From NCBI GenBank assembly GCA_022770625.1, contig JALEHK010000014.1, positions 1 to 64,000 on the forward strand: DNA of 64,000 nucleotides, in the 5' to 3' direction. Both the position numbers and the translations under genes were made by a program. Of this stretch, positions 34,906 to 45,022 are shown in pieces (position 1 is the first letter of the stretch; each line of letters starts with the position of its first letter). The notes under the pieces are model-generated. The model did no database searches and was not told where the DNA came from. It saw only the letters and a program-made list of their open reading frames with translations. The DNA comes from Oscillospiraceae bacterium (GTDB lineage: Bacteria > Bacillota > Clostridia > Oscillospirales > Ruminococcaceae).

Positions 34906-35685
34906 TTGCGCCGACTGCTGTTTGAAATTGCCTATCAGGGCAGCCGCTACCACGGCTATCAGGTACAGAAAAACGCGGTGACGGTCGCCTCCGTTTTACA
35001 GGATGCGGTTGAAAAGGTGTGGGGAACACGGCTCGGGATCACCGGCTGCTCCCGGACGGATACCGGCGTTCATGCGCGTCAGTATTTTTTTCATATGGAT
35101 TCACCCCTTTCGATCCCGCCCGATGCGGCGGTTCGCGCCCTGAACGTAAACCTTCCCGGAGATATCGCCGTATTGTCCTGCCGGGAAGTGCCGGATGATT
35201 TTCATGCCCGGTATAACGTCTGCTATAAGGAATACGTTTACGAGATATGGAACAGCCCGCTGCGCAATCCCTTTTTGGATAAGCTGGCGTACTGGTATAA
35301 GTATCCGCTGGATGAGCGTCTGATGGATGCGTGCGCCGCCGGTTTTATCGGGACGCACGATTTCCGTGCGCTGTGCAGCACCGGAAGCAAAGCAAAGCCG
35401 ACCGCATCCGATGGCGGGGAATCGACCACTCGCACGATCTATGAAAGCCGCGTCCGCCGCGAGGGGGACAAGGTGCTCTTTACTGTCTGCGGGGACGGTT
35501 TCCTTTACAATATGGTGCGGATTATGGCGGGAACGCTTTTGATGACGGCGCTCGGAAAGCTCACTCCGGAGGACGTGCCCCATATCCTTATAAGCGGGGA
35601 TCGTTCACTGGCGGGTATTACCGCGCCGCCGGACGGCTTATACCTGACGCGGGTTTCCTATACGCCCTATGCGGGTAAAAAATAA
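34906..35685 (+). CDS. truA: tRNA pseudouridine(38-40) synthase TruA
   Basis: Makes pseudouridine at positions 38-40 of the tRNA anticodon arm. The catalytic Asp is in GCSRTDTGVHARQYFFH (~residues 46-62); RALNVNLPGDIAV and GDGFLYNMVRIMAGTL are family signatures. Start is TTG at 34906 with AAGGAGGTG at a good distance, and family proteins begin MRRLLFEIAYQGSRYHG just here. 259 aa. It is the last gene of the ecf unit, as in many Clostridia and Bacilli. Confidence 0.95.
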   Translation: MRRLLFEIAYQGSRYHGYQVQKNAVTVASVLQDAVEKVWGTRLGITGCSRTDTGVHARQYFFHMDSPLSIPPDAAVRALNVNLPGDIAVLSCREVPDDFHARYNVCYKEYVYEIWNSPLRNPFLDKLAYWYKYPLDERLMDACAAGFIGTHDFRALCSTGSKAKPTASDGGESTTRTIYESRVRREGDKVLFTVCGDGFLYNMVRIMAGTLLMTALGKLTPEDVPHILISGDRSLAGITAPPDGLYLTRVSYTPYAGKK

Positions 35686-35749
35686 GCGGTTTTATGCAGC
35701 TTTTCCCCCCTCTCACGACAATTAATTACTGGAGATCTTTTCTGAAAGG

Positions 35750-36985
35750 ATGGTGTTACTGACGCTTCGTTTTCTGCAAAAAGTTTTTTCAAAACATGAT
35801 CCCAAAGACCGGTATGACCTTGCGGCTTACCGACGCGGACTGAAACTGAAAAAAATCCAGCGGCTCGTTTTAACGGTCGCTTCGGTTGTGATTATACTGG
35901 CGGTACTGCTTTTAGGCATCTATCTGTACCGCAACTATGACGTAAGCAATCTCGCTCAGAGCCTGACCGGAACTCAGGCGGAGACCGGGATGGTCCAGAG
36001 CAGCGGCTTTCCGATTTCGCTGAACGGGGAAGTGCCGCAGGAACTGACCTCTTCGAGCGGGTCGCTGATCCTGCGTACCTCGGATGAGATCATCTTTTTT
36101 GACGCTTCCGGTTCGACGCAGCACAGCTTTACCCATCGTTATACCAATCCTGTCATGAAGACCGGCTCCGGACGGCTGCTGACCTACGACCGGGGCGGAT
36201 ACGGCTATCGGATCGATTCAAGCTCCGGCCTGCATTATACTGGACGCACCGAATCAACCCTGATTACCGGCGCGATCAGCGGCCGCGGAAGCTATGCGCT
36301 GGCCGTTGCCGAGACCCGCTACGCTTGCAGCGTCATCGTCAACAGCCGCAGCAATGAAGAGATCCTGCGATGGTATTCGGTCAGCGATCAGATCGTCGAT
36401 ATGTCGTTTTCAGAAAACGGTTCGACGCTTGCGATTGCCTGTGTCGGCTTTGAAAACAATTCGATGGTTGCAAAGGTATACATTCTGGATGTAAGCACCT
36501 CGACCACTCAGGAAAAGGCTGTGATCACCTTCGAGGGAGCGATGCCGGTCGCGGTCGATTATAAGTCGGACGGTTCGATTCATCTTCTCTGCGACAGCTT
36601 TGTCGGTGTGATCGATTCCAGCCTGAATAAAACCGAAGTCGGTTTTTCCAACACCGTATACCGGTACATTTTTACGCCTACCCGCACCATTCTGCTCAAC
36701 GCCGATGCAAGCGCGGTTTCCTTTACCCTGACCAGCATCAATCGGTCGGGAAATAAGGAAGATGTTCAGGTTAAGGGCGGCGGAAACGCGATCTGTCTGG
36801 ATGACAGCGGGAACATCTACCTGCTGGAGAAATCGTCGATCCTGACCTTTGATTCCGATCTTGAACTGAAAAAGGAGCTGGCGTCCGATACATCGGTCTT
36901 TTCGATTGCGACGCTGAATAATAAGCTGTATCTTCTGAGTGATTCTCAGCTTGCCCGCTGGGAAGATACCCTCCCTAAATCCTGA
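35750..36985 (+). CDS. DUF5711-family protein, membrane-anchored beta-propeller-like
   Basis: 411-aa protein with a short basic cytoplasmic N-terminus, one transmembrane helix at ~40-66 (LVLTVASVVIILAVLLLGIYLY) and a long extracytoplasmic part with repeating beta blades (SLILRTSDEIIFFDASGS, LAIACVGFENNSMVAKVYIL, NIYLLEKSSILTFDSDL) that suggests a seven-blade propeller fold. The family is of unknown function and common in Ruminococcaceae. The RBS (TGAAAGG) abuts the ATG at 35750, so a start a few codons later (GTG/CTG) cannot be excluded. The CvpA-like gene follows after 25 bases and is probably co-transcribed. Confidence 0.8.
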   Translation: MVLLTLRFLQKVFSKHDPKDRYDLAAYRRGLKLKKIQRLVLTVASVVIILAVLLLGIYLYRNYDVSNLAQSLTGTQAETGMVQSSGFPISLNGEVPQELTSSSGSLILRTSDEIIFFDASGSTQHSFTHRYTNPVMKTGSGRLLTYDRGGYGYRIDSSSGLHYTGRTESTLITGAISGRGSYALAVAETRYACSVIVNSRSNEEILRWYSVSDQIVDMSFSENGSTLAIACVGFENNSMVAKVYILDVSTSTTQEKAVITFEGAMPVAVDYKSDGSIHLLCDSFVGVIDSSLNKTEVGFSNTVYRYIFTPTRTILLNADASAVSFTLTSINRSGNKEDVQVKGGGNAICLDDSGNIYLLEKSSILTFDSDLELKKELASDTSVFSIATLNNKLYLLSDSQLARWEDTLPKS

Positions 36986-37010
36986 ATACAATAAACGGAG
37001 GAATCAATCA

Positions 37011-37742
37011 ATGCAAGATTTGTCCATTCCCAGCCTTCTTCTGGACGTCCTGGTGATCGCGGTCACGGTGGGATTTGTCTGGTACGGAATCCGGCGGGGA
37101 TTTCTCGTAATGCTGGTCGGGACCTGCGGAAGGCTGATCAGCTGCTTCGGCGCTTACGTTGGCAGCCGCGCTTTGGCCGGCACCATCTATCAGGTGTATA
37201 TATGGGATAAGCTGGTCTCGAAAGTCGCCGCTACCATCACCGATTCTTTTGCCGATTACGATATTTCGATGCAGGTTTCGACCGTTATGCAGGGGATTCC
37301 CGGCATTCTGCGCAACATGATCTACGGAGTTTTCGGCGGTACCGCACAGATCTCTGAACATATCGGTGAGGCTCTTTCCGGCTCAATCCAGACAGTGTCT
37401 TCGGAGGTCGTTGATCAGATCATTTATCCGGTCGTCTATCTTCTGCTCCAGAGCATCCTTTTCCTGCTGCTCTTTTTCTGTCTCAAGGTTGTGATCGGCG
37501 CACTGAGCGAGACCCTTCGGAATATCCGTCGTTGCTTCCTGGTCGGCGTACCGGATATGCTGGTCGGCGGTCTGTTCGGACTGATCGAGGCTTCACTCTG
37601 TCTGTTCGTTGTTGTGGTCTTTATCCGCCTTCTGATCTACGCCAGCGGCGCTCAGATCCCGATGCTGACGGATGAAAACATCCAGTCCACCTACCTTTTC
37701 AAATATTTTTACAATCTCAGTCCCTTCAGCGGAAAATGGTGA
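37011..37742 (+). CDS. CvpA-family membrane protein
   Basis: 243-aa polytopic membrane protein. The N-terminus LLLDVLVIAVTVGFVWYGIRRGFLVML is the CvpA-like start, followed by helices near 30-45, 140-160 (VVYLLLQSILFLLLFFCLKVVIG) and 180-215 (VGGLFGLIEASLCLFVVVVFIRLLIY). CvpA is a membrane protein required for colicin V production in E. coli, with unclear function in Firmicutes. RBS CGGAGGAAT at 36998-37006. It pairs with the DUF5711 gene. Confidence 0.8.
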   Translation: MQDLSIPSLLLDVLVIAVTVGFVWYGIRRGFLVMLVGTCGRLISCFGAYVGSRALAGTIYQVYIWDKLVSKVAATITDSFADYDISMQVSTVMQGIPGILRNMIYGVFGGTAQISEHIGEALSGSIQTVSSEVVDQIIYPVVYLLLQSILFLLLFFCLKVVIGALSETLRNIRRCFLVGVPDMLVGGLFGLIEASLCLFVVVVFIRLLIYASGAQIPMLTDENIQSTYLFKYFYNLSPFSGKW

Positions 37743-37870
37743 GTCTTTCGACTTTACGATTTGGTTACTTTTTTTTCATGTTTTTCTGCTTAAATTGCGT
37801 GCCCAAAAGGAGTATACTGTAAACTGGGATGCTTGCAGAGGGCTTTGTGCTTTTTCAAACCCCTCAAGCG

Positions 37871-37913
37871 GTTCTCTGACGGCTGTTTTGATAGGCTGCC
37901 GGAGAGCCAGAAA
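37871..37913 (+). other. Leader hairpin upstream of the ClpE-like gene
   Basis: GGTTCTCTGACGGC can pair with GCTGCCGGAGAGCC across ~10 bases, just before the RBS. The gap 37743-37927 has no CtsR heptad repeats or CIRCE element that I can see. A TATACT at 37813-37818 may be the -10, with no good -35. Confidence 0.35.
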
Positions 37914-37927
37914 GGAATCTTTTTGCG

Positions 37928-40195
37928 ATGGATATGTTATGCTGTAAATGCAAGAAACGGCCTGCCGTTTTGTTTGTATCAAAATTTGACGGAAAAGAGA
38001 CAGTAAACGAAGGATACTGTCTCAAATGCGCGTCCGACCTCGGCCTTCCGCAGGTCAAATCGATGATGGACAGCCTTGGGATCACCCAGAGCGATCTCGA
38101 TAACTTTGATGAACAGCTGGAAAACGGGATGTTTGAGCTGGGCGGAGCGGATACGATGCCTCCTTTCCTTCAGAAAATGTTCGGGAACAGCGGGGGAGAA
38201 GAGCTTGCTCCTCAGGAACAGGACGAAGAGCCGACCGCCGACGGAATGCCCCGCGAACGGAAGGATAAAAAAGGACGGGAAAATAAAAAGAAGAAATATC
38301 TGGATAATTTCTGCGTTAACCTGAACGAAAAAGCCCGCAGCGGTCAGATGGATAAAATTATCGGCCGTGACCGTGAGATCTATCGGGTCGAGCAGATCCT
38401 TTCGCGCCGTCAGAAGAATAACCCCTGTCTGATCGGTGAACCGGGCGTCGGCAAGACCGCAATCGCCGAGGGGATCGCTCAGAAGATCGTTTCGGGAGAT
38501 GTGCCGTTCCGGCTGTTGGATAAAGAGGTTTATCTGCTGGATCTGACTGCACTGGTCGCCGGGACTCAGTTTCGCGGACAGTTTGAAAGCCGGGTCAAGG
38601 GACTGATCGATGAGGTGCGCGCCAAAGGAAATGTCATTCTCTTTATCGATGAGGTACATACCCTTGTCGGGACAGGAGATTCGGAAGGCTCGATGAGTGC
38701 TGCCAACATCTTAAAGCCCGCTCTTTCCCGCGGCGAAATCCAGGTGATCGGAGCTACGACCTTTAACGAATACCGGAAGAATATCGAAAAAGACGCGGCG
38801 CTCGAACGCCGTTTCCAGCCGGTAAACGTTGACGAACCGACGGTTGCCCAGACGGTCGAGATCCTGCGCGGGATCGTCGGCTATTATCAGGAACACCATA
38901 AGGTCTATATTCCCGACGATATCCTGATCGCCTGCGCCAATCTTTCCGAGCGGTATATTACCGATCGCTTCCTTCCGGATAAGGCGATTGACCTTCTGGA
39001 TGAATCGGCGGCCTGCGCATCGATCAAGAGTGCGGTTCTGACCGAGGTGGAAAAACTCAACCGCCGCCTGAAAGAACTGAATGACCAGGAGGCGGAGCTG
39101 ACCTCTGTCGAGGAGATGGATTACGAAGCCATCGCCAAGGTTAAGGGAAACCTCATCAATGTCAAGGAGCGCTTAAAGGAACTGGAGCCGCAGGTTAAGG
39201 ACATCCGCGTAACGATGGACGATGTCGCCCGCGTTATCGAACTCTGGACGGGGATTCCCGCCGAAAAGGTCAGCGAGGACGTTGGAAAACGGATGGCTCA
39301 TCTTGAGAAGGAACTCAAGGCTCGGATCATCGGACAGGATCAGGCGGTCGATGCGGTTGTCGCCGCGATCCGCCGTTCGAAGGTTCGTTTGAGCGAGAAA
39401 AAGCGCCCGGCTTCCTTTATCTTTGTTGGGCCGACCGGCGTTGGAAAAACCGAGCTGTCCAAGGTACTTGCCGAGGAACTTTTTGACAACAAGGTCGATC
39501 CGCTGATCCGGGTCGATATGTCGGAGTATATGGAAAAGCATACCGTTTCCCGCCTGATCGGATCGCCTCCTGGATATGTCGGATTTGACGAGGCCGGTCA
39601 ATTGACCGAGCGGGTGCGCCGCCGTCCGTACTCCGTTGTCCTTTTTGACGAGATCGAGAAGGCGCATCCGGACGTCATGAATATCCTTCTCCAGATTCTG
39701 GATGAGGGACGGATCACTGATGCACAGGGACGCACCGTCAACTTTGAGAATACGGTTATCATCATGACCAGTAACGCCGGCTCCAGTGATAAGACCGCAG
39801 TTGTCGGATTCAATAAAACGCCGTCGGATATTTCGCGTGAACGGGCGCTGAATGCGCTGTCGCAGTTTTTACGTCCGGAGTTTCTGGCGCGTGTCGATGA
39901 GGTCGTTGTTTTCAATCCGCTTTCCGAGGACGCGCTCTGCCGGATCGCCGATCTGATGCTGAAAGAGATGACCGGGCCGCTGGCTGATCTCGGTCTGACG
40001 CTTTCCTATGACGAGGAAGCGCTTCGTCTGCTGGCCAAAAAGGGCGGCGGGAAGTATGCCGCGCGCGACCTGCGCAGCACCATCCGCCGCGAAGTCGAAG
40101 ACAAGATCGCTTCTCTGGTTCTGGCTGACCTTCCGAGTAAAAAACAGGTTTATGTCGGTGCAAAAGACGGGGAGATCGTTGTTTCGATCAGCTGA
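37928..40195 (+). CDS. clpE: ClpE-like AAA+ unfoldase
   Basis: 755-aa Hsp100 protein. Unlike ClpC it lacks the N-terminal repeat domain and begins with a zinc-ribbon: CCKC (Cys5-Cys8) and CLKC (Cys31-Cys34), as in ClpE. An acidic/Lys-rich linker (~75-120) precedes AAA1 (GEPGVGKT, FIDEVHTLVG), a coiled UVR-like middle region (~395-430) and AAA2 (GPTGVGKT, LFDEIEKAHPDV, ending in a sensor-2 GGKYAARDLRS). A ClpP-docking tripeptide is not obvious to me. Probably handles stress-damaged proteins. RBS GAAAGGAA. Single gene followed by a hairpin. Confidence 0.85.
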   Translation: MDMLCCKCKKRPAVLFVSKFDGKETVNEGYCLKCASDLGLPQVKSMMDSLGITQSDLDNFDEQLENGMFELGGADTMPPFLQKMFGNSGGEELAPQEQDEEPTADGMPRERKDKKGRENKKKKYLDNFCVNLNEKARSGQMDKIIGRDREIYRVEQILSRRQKNNPCLIGEPGVGKTAIAEGIAQKIVSGDVPFRLLDKEVYLLDLTALVAGTQFRGQFESRVKGLIDEVRAKGNVILFIDEVHTLVGTGDSEGSMSAANILKPALSRGEIQVIGATTFNEYRKNIEKDAALERRFQPVNVDEPTVAQTVEILRGIVGYYQEHHKVYIPDDILIACANLSERYITDRFLPDKAIDLLDESAACASIKSAVLTEVEKLNRRLKELNDQEAELTSVEEMDYEAIAKVKGNLINVKERLKELEPQVKDIRVTMDDVARVIELWTGIPAEKVSEDVGKRMAHLEKELKARIIGQDQAVDAVVAAIRRSKVRLSEKKRPASFIFVGPTGVGKTELSKVLAEELFDNKVDPLIRVDMSEYMEKHTVSRLIGSPPGYVGFDEAGQLTERVRRRPYSVVLFDEIEKAHPDVMNILLQILDEGRITDAQGRTVNFENTVIIMTSNAGSSDKTAVVGFNKTPSDISRERALNALSQFLRPEFLARVDEVVVFNPLSEDALCRIADLMLKEMTGPLADLGLTLSYDEEALRLLAKKGGGKYAARDLRSTIRREVEDKIASLVLADLPSKKQVYVGAKDGEIVVSIS

Positions 40196-40214
40196 GAAAA
40201 AACTTTTCCTGCGG

Positions 40215-40247
40215 GGCAGGATCTGCCGGATGTCGGCGGATCCTGCC
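40215..40247 (+). terminator. Hairpin after the ClpE-like gene
   Basis: GGCAGGATCTGCCG and CGGCGGATCCTGCC, stem of 14 with few mismatches; T tract weak (TTCGTCC), so termination may be incomplete. Confidence 0.55.
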
Positions 40248-40421
40248 TTCGTCCGTTCATAGAAGCACTTGTAAAAATAATGTGAATATTATGAATAAAG
40301 CGTAAATAAAATCATCTCAGCATCAGAAAATCTGCTACAATATATAAGATAGAGCGTGGAATGGAAAATTCCGTGCAAGGATTAACATTTCCTGTGCAGA
40401 CAGGAGAAAGGCTGAAAAATT

Positions 40422-41300
40422 ATGCTTAGAAGCATGACCGGATACGGAAGAGGTCACGCTGTGGTCGATCAGTATGATATTACCGTTGAGGTAAAATCGG
40501 TCAACCACCGGTATTTTGAGTTTTCTTCTCGTATTCCAAAGGCGTATCAGTTCCTCGAAGAAAAGATCAAAGCCGTGCTGCAGGAAAGCTGCTCCCGCGG
40601 AAAAGCAGAGATTTCCGTTTCGATCCAACGGCTGGGCGGCGATGAAAATGAAGTGACTCTCAATCTGGACATGACCCGCGCTTATCTGGAAGCGCTCCGG
40701 AGCGCCTCGGGCGAGCTGGATCTGATGGATGATCTGCGGCTCTCCGATCTGATCCGTTTTCCCGATATTTTTACCGTCCGCAAGGTCGAGCAGGATCCTG
40801 AAAAGGTCTGGGAAGCGGTTAAGGGCGTAGCGGAAGAAGCCGTCAGCACCTTTGTCGCGATGCGAGAACGGGAAGGTGAGCAGCTGAAGATCGATCTGAA
40901 AAACCGTCTGGACTCGATCGCATCGACTTTGAACTTTATCGAAAGCCGGGCGCCGCTCTTGAAAGAAGAGTACTATAATCGGCTGTATCAGAAAATTGCT
41001 GAGCTTTTGGCCGATAAGAATATCGATGAGTCAAGACTGGTAACAGAGGCGGCGATTTTTGCCGACCGTGTGGCGATCGATGAAGAGACCGTCCGGTTAA
41101 GAAGCCATCTCCGGCAGTTCGGAGATCTGCTTGAAAGCAGCGAACCGGTCGGACGGAAGCTGGATTTTCTGGTGCAGGAATTAAACCGCGAAACCAATAC
41201 GATCGGTTCCAAGTGTCAGGATGTGGAGATCGCCCGCCGGGTTGTCGATATCAAGGCGGAGATCGAAAAGATCCGCGAACAGATCCAGAATCTGGAATGA
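40422..41300 (+). CDS. yicC: YicC/YloC-family endoribonuclease
   Basis: 292-aa protein of the YicC family, recently recognised as endoribonucleases. [14 protein letters not shown] is the family start; [29 protein letters not shown], and the C-terminal [24 protein letters not shown]...[17 protein letters not shown] are conserved. It opens the remA-gmk-rpoZ-priA run, as in most Firmicutes. RBS CAGGAGAAAGG. A weak TACAAT at 40336 is the only promoter hint in the upstream gap. Confidence 0.95.
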   Translation: MLRSMTGYGRGHAVVDQYDITVEVKSVNHRYFEFSSRIPKAYQFLEEKIKAVLQESCSRGKAEISVSIQRLGGDENEVTLNLDMTRAYLEALRSASGELDLMDDLRLSDLIRFPDIFTVRKVEQDPEKVWEAVKGVAEEAVSTFVAMREREGEQLKIDLKNRLDSIASTLNFIESRAPLLKEEYYNRLYQKIAELLADKNIDESRLVTEAAIFADRVAIDEETVRLRSHLRQFGDLLESSEPVGRKLDFLVQELNRETNTIGSKCQDVEIARRVVDIKAEIEKIREQIQNLE

Positions 41301-41319
41301 TGAGGGAGGATGGATTGGA

Positions 41320-41586
41320 ATGAAGCTGATCAATATCGGCTTTGGCAACATGGTAAGCGCCGGACGGATCATTACGATCGTCAGTCCCGAGTCGGCACCG
41401 ATCAAGCGGATCATTCAGGATGCCCGCGATAACGGGATCCTGATCGATGCGACCTACGGCCGGCGGACCCGTGCGGTCATCGTCATGGACAGCGGTCATG
41501 TGATCCTTTCGGCTATCCAGCCGGAAACGGTCGCCAACCGCTTTGTACAAAACGATGAGGTCGAAGAGGAGGATGAAGATGAATAA
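41320..41586 (+). CDS. remA: RemA-family regulatory protein (DUF370)
   Basis: 88-aa RemA homologue. In Bacillus subtilis RemA is a ring-forming DNA-binding regulator of biofilm matrix and osmoprotection genes. Conserved [28 protein letters not shown] and [23 protein letters not shown] distinctive acidic tail (EVEEEDEDE) follows, coded across the gmk ribosome site. RBS GAGGGAGGAT. Overlaps gmk by 8 bases. Confidence 0.93.
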   Translation: MKLINIGFGNMVSAGRIITIVSPESAPIKRIIQDARDNGILIDATYGRRTRAVIVMDSGHVILSAIQPETVANRFVQNDEVEEEDEDE

Positions 41587-42241
41587 GGGAATACTTCTGG
41601 TGCTTTCCGGCCCGTCCGGAAGCGGGAAGGGAACAATTTTAGGAGAATACCGGAAAGATCATCCGGTTTACTTCTCTGTTTCCAATACGACCCGCTCTCC
41701 GCGTCCCGGAGAAATCGACGGCGTTCATTACCACTTTATCACGCATGAGGAATTTGAAAAAAAGATTGCCGCAGGCGGGATGCTTGAATACGCAAGCTAT
41801 TGTGGGAACTACTACGGAACCCCCCGCGATAAGGTGGAGGAAAAAACCGCCGAGGGCATCAACGTCATGCTTGATATCGAGACACAGGGTGCCAAAAACG
41901 TCCGTGCTTCTTGCCCGGAAGCTGTTTTATGCTTTGTTGTCCCCCCGTCGATGGAGGTGCTCCGCCACCGCTTGTCCGGCCGCGGAACCGAGGACGAGGA
42001 AACGATCAATAAGCGCCTTGCACAGGCGATCACTGAGATCGAACGGATCGATATGTACGATTACGTTGTAATCAACGACGATCTTCCCGATGCGGTTCGC
42101 GATTTTGCTGAAATCGTCGATGCTGCACAGCTTGCCGCTTCCGGACGGGAACTGACCCCCGAAGAAAGCGCTCACATCAAAAATCTGAAAGAAAAATCCG
42201 CAGCCCTTAAGGCCGCCGTCAAAAAGGAGTTTTTATTATGA
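41579..42241 (+). CDS. gmk: Guanylate kinase
   Basis: Phosphorylates GMP to GDP. P-loop [29 protein letters not shown]-binding segment, [13 protein letters not shown], and a lid with [17 protein letters not shown]. The ATG at 41579 has GAGGAGG 6 bases upstream; an ATG at 41573 is too near to it. 220 aa with an Ala/Lys-rich end. Its stop overlaps the rpoZ start by 4 bases (ATGA). Confidence 0.97.
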   Translation: MNKGILLVLSGPSGSGKGTILGEYRKDHPVYFSVSNTTRSPRPGEIDGVHYHFITHEEFEKKIAAGGMLEYASYCGNYYGTPRDKVEEKTAEGINVMLDIETQGAKNVRASCPEAVLCFVVPPSMEVLRHRLSGRGTEDEETINKRLAQAITEIERIDMYDYVVINDDLPDAVRDFAEIVDAAQLAASGRELTPEESAHIKNLKEKSAALKAAVKKEFLL

Positions 42242-42516
42242 TGCACAGACCTTCCGCCCCTGAACTGCTCAAACCCGGCCAGAGCTATTATTCTCTCGTT
42301 GTTGCCGTTGCCAAGCGCGCACGCGAGATCTCCCAGATCGCCGATGAAAGCCATGAGATCCTGATCGAAAAGCCGGTCAAAATGGCCGTCGAGGATTTTT
42401 CCAAGGGTCGCTATAAAATGATCGAAAGCCCCGACATCGGCGTGATCAAAGAGAAAGAGATCACCTCCGCGGATTCCACCGATCTGGACGAAGTCGGCGT
42501 TGACAATCTGATCTGA
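42238..42516 (+). CDS. rpoZ: DNA-directed RNA polymerase omega subunit
   Basis: 92-aa omega subunit, which helps fold beta-prime. SYYSLVVAVAKRAREISQIADE is the conserved core (RAR...I), preceded by PSAPELLKPGQ. A longer C-terminal part (~40-92) with IDEPVKMAVEDF-type sequence is usual in Clostridia. RBS AAGGAG lies within gmk, and start and stop overlap, so rpoZ is translationally coupled to gmk. The coaBC gene often found between rpoZ and priA is missing here. Confidence 0.93.
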   Translation: MMHRPSAPELLKPGQSYYSLVVAVAKRAREISQIADESHEILIEKPVKMAVEDFSKGRYKMIESPDIGVIKEKEITSADSTDLDEVGVDNLI

Positions 42517-42548
42517 CATTTTTACCGTTCCGGAAAGGAGGAAGCACC

Positions 42549-44993
42549 ATGCCGCGTACAGCGCTCGTAGCGGTTGAAAAGACCGGTTTTACTTTTGACC
42601 GGCTGTTTTCCTATGCCGTTCCGTCTGCACTTGCCGGAAGCGTTGCGCGCGGCAAACGGGTGCTCGTTCCTTTCGGGCGTGGAAACCGTCTTTCACAGGG
42701 AATGGTCTTTTCCGTTTCGGAAACGGACGACGGCGGCTTAAAACCGGTTGTTTCGGTTCTGGATGAGGAGCCGATCCTTGACGAAGAAGGCTTTTCAATC
42801 GTTGAATATATGATCGATACGGTTTTCTGCACCTATTTTGATGCGGTGCGCTGCCTGATCCCGGCGGGACTTTCGGTTTCCGCCAAAGAACGCTTTTCGA
42901 TTCCGTCCGGCTTTTTTAAGGACTCGATTCCAGGCCTTCCGTCTGATGAGCAGGATCTGCTCAGACTGATGCTGCGTGCGGACGGTCAGCGGGAGATCGA
43001 CCTTCTTTTTACCGGATCGGGGAGCGGAAAACGGATCGCCGCCGCAAACCGGCTTGCCGAAAAAGGGATTCTGAATCGTGAGACGATCGCTTCCCGAAAA
43101 GTCGGCGATAAAATGATCCGGCTTTTATCATTGGCGCCGGAGGTCGATCCCGAGGCTGCGGGCTTTACCGCAAAACAGCGGGAGGTTCTTCGGCTTTTGC
43201 GCGAAAACGGCCCGATGCAGGAAAAAGAGGCCGCCTATATGGCGGGCGTCAGCGATTCGGTCGTGAAGAATCTTGTGCGCAAGGAATATCTGATCCTTTC
43301 CGAGCAGGAGGTTTTGCGCACACCTCAGTCAAAGATGCCTTCCGGAGAAGCGTCTCCGATCCTTCTTTCCGCTCATCAGCAGGAAGTTTATGAAGGGATC
43401 GCAGCCCTTTACCGAAGAAACGAAGCAAACGCCGCGCTGTTGTTCGGCGTGACCGGATCGGGTAAAACCTCGATCTTTATCAAGCTGATTGAAACAGTGC
43501 TTTCCGATTCTCGTCAAGTGATCCTGATGGTGCCGGAAATTTCGCTTACACCGCAAATGCTCTCTAAATTCCGCGCCTATTTCGGCGAGAAAGTCGCCGT
43601 CATTCATTCCAGTCTGTCGGCGGGTGAACGGCTGGACGAAAACAAGCGGATCCGAAACGGGGAAGCACAGATTGTCATCGGTACCCGAAGCAGCGTCTTT
43701 GCGCCCTGCCGGGATCTCGGTCTGATCATCATGGACGAAGAAGGGGAACACTCCTATAAGTCCGACTCAAGCCCGCGCTATCATGCCCGGGATATTGCAA
43801 AATTCCGTTGTGTCCGGCATCAGGCTACCCTTCTCCTTGCATCAGCAACCCCGAGCATTGAGAGTTTTTATGCCGCCAAGACCGGACGTTATCATCTGTT
43901 CACATTAAAAGAAAGATTCGGCCGTTCTTCTCTCCCGCAGGTCGAGCTGATCGATATGATGCAGGAGCAGCAGAACTTCAACTTTTCTCCCTTCAGCGAT
44001 GAGCTGTCGGAAGCGCTTCTGCAGAACTTTGAGCGGGGGGAGCAGTCAATTGTCCTGATCAATCGCCGCGGGTATTCGACCTTTGCCGTCTGCATCGACT
44101 GCGGAGAAGTCGCCAAATGCCCCAATTGCAGTGTTTCGCTGACCTACCATAAGGCTAACGGCTATCTGATGTGTCATTACTGCGGGTATACCCGTCCGCT
44201 GGCAAGTCCCTGTCCGAAGTGCGGGGGAACCCATCTGCGCACGGTCGGTACCGGAACCCAGCGCGCGGAAGATCTGATCGCTTCAAAAATTCCGGCGGCG
44301 CGTCTTCTCAGGATGGACACCGATACGACCTATTCCCGGTACGCTTATGAGGAAAAATTCTCTCAGTTTGAAGCGGGGGAATACGACATCATGATCGGCA
44401 CCCAGATGGTCGCAAAAGGCTTAAATTTCCCAAATGTTACACTGGTCGGCGTTTTGAGTGCGGATCAGTATCTCTATTCGGGCGACTTCCGGAGCGGAGA
44501 GAAGACCTTTTCCTTGATTACGCAGGTCGTTGGACGCAGCGGCCGGTTTGAAAAGCCGGGACGCGCTTACATCCAGACGATCTCGCCCGATCATCCGGTT
44601 ATTCAGGACGCCGCCCGTCAGGATTATGAGTCCTTTTACACCGACGAGATCCGGATGCGGAAAACAGCGCTTCAGCCTCCCTTCTGTGATCTTGCGGTCA
44701 TCGGGCTTTCCGGAACGGACGAGTCGGTTGTCCGTGAAACGGCGTGGAAGTTTCACCGGCTGCTGCAAACGGCCCTGACCGAGACTGTTCCGGCGGTTCC
44801 GTTTGTTTTACTCGGCGTATCGGAAGCATCTGTTTACCGGATGAACGGAAGATTCCGGCTCCGGATCATTCTTAAATGCAAAAATAATCGCCGTCTGCGC
44901 ACGATCCTGCGTCAGGCAGTCGCACAGGCCGATCAGGAACGGCTTTTTTCCCATCTCAGTATCTATATCGATATGAATGGGGAAATCAGCTGA
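42549..44993 (+). CDS. priA: Primosomal replication restart helicase PriA
   Basis: 814-aa helicase that restarts stalled forks. N-terminal DNA-binding domain (~1-100), winged helix (~210-260), Walker A FGVTGSGKT, DEEGEHSYKSD (usual DEEHDxSYK, slightly changed), motif III LLASATPS, and a zinc-binding insert with eight cysteines (CIDCGEVAKCPNC, CHYCG, CPKCGG) between helicase lobes. C-terminal motifs TQMVAKGLNFPNV and TQVVGRSGR are intact. RBS AAAGGAGGAAG. Confidence 0.97.
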   Translation: MPRTALVAVEKTGFTFDRLFSYAVPSALAGSVARGKRVLVPFGRGNRLSQGMVFSVSETDDGGLKPVVSVLDEEPILDEEGFSIVEYMIDTVFCTYFDAVRCLIPAGLSVSAKERFSIPSGFFKDSIPGLPSDEQDLLRLMLRADGQREIDLLFTGSGSGKRIAAANRLAEKGILNRETIASRKVGDKMIRLLSLAPEVDPEAAGFTAKQREVLRLLRENGPMQEKEAAYMAGVSDSVVKNLVRKEYLILSEQEVLRTPQSKMPSGEASPILLSAHQQEVYEGIAALYRRNEANAALLFGVTGSGKTSIFIKLIETVLSDSRQVILMVPEISLTPQMLSKFRAYFGEKVAVIHSSLSAGERLDENKRIRNGEAQIVIGTRSSVFAPCRDLGLIIMDEEGEHSYKSDSSPRYHARDIAKFRCVRHQATLLLASATPSIESFYAAKTGRYHLFTLKERFGRSSLPQVELIDMMQEQQNFNFSPFSDELSEALLQNFERGEQSIVLINRRGYSTFAVCIDCGEVAKCPNCSVSLTYHKANGYLMCHYCGYTRPLASPCPKCGGTHLRTVGTGTQRAEDLIASKIPAARLLRMDTDTTYSRYAYEEKFSQFEAGEYDIMIGTQMVAKGLNFPNVTLVGVLSADQYLYSGDFRSGEKTFSLITQVVGRSGRFEKPGRAYIQTISPDHPVIQDAARQDYESFYTDEIRMRKTALQPPFCDLAVIGLSGTDESVVRETAWKFHRLLQTALTETVPAVPFVLLGVSEASVYRMNGRFRLRIILKCKNNRRLRTILRQAVAQADQERLFSHLSIYIDMNGEIS

Positions 44994-45022
44994 TTTTCAG
45001 ATAAAAAGAAAGGAACGAGAAT

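Noticed and set aside
37743..37927. CtsR operator or CIRCE element before clpE-like gene
   Set aside because: No GGTCAAA heptads or the TTAGCACTC/GAGTGCTAA pair were found.
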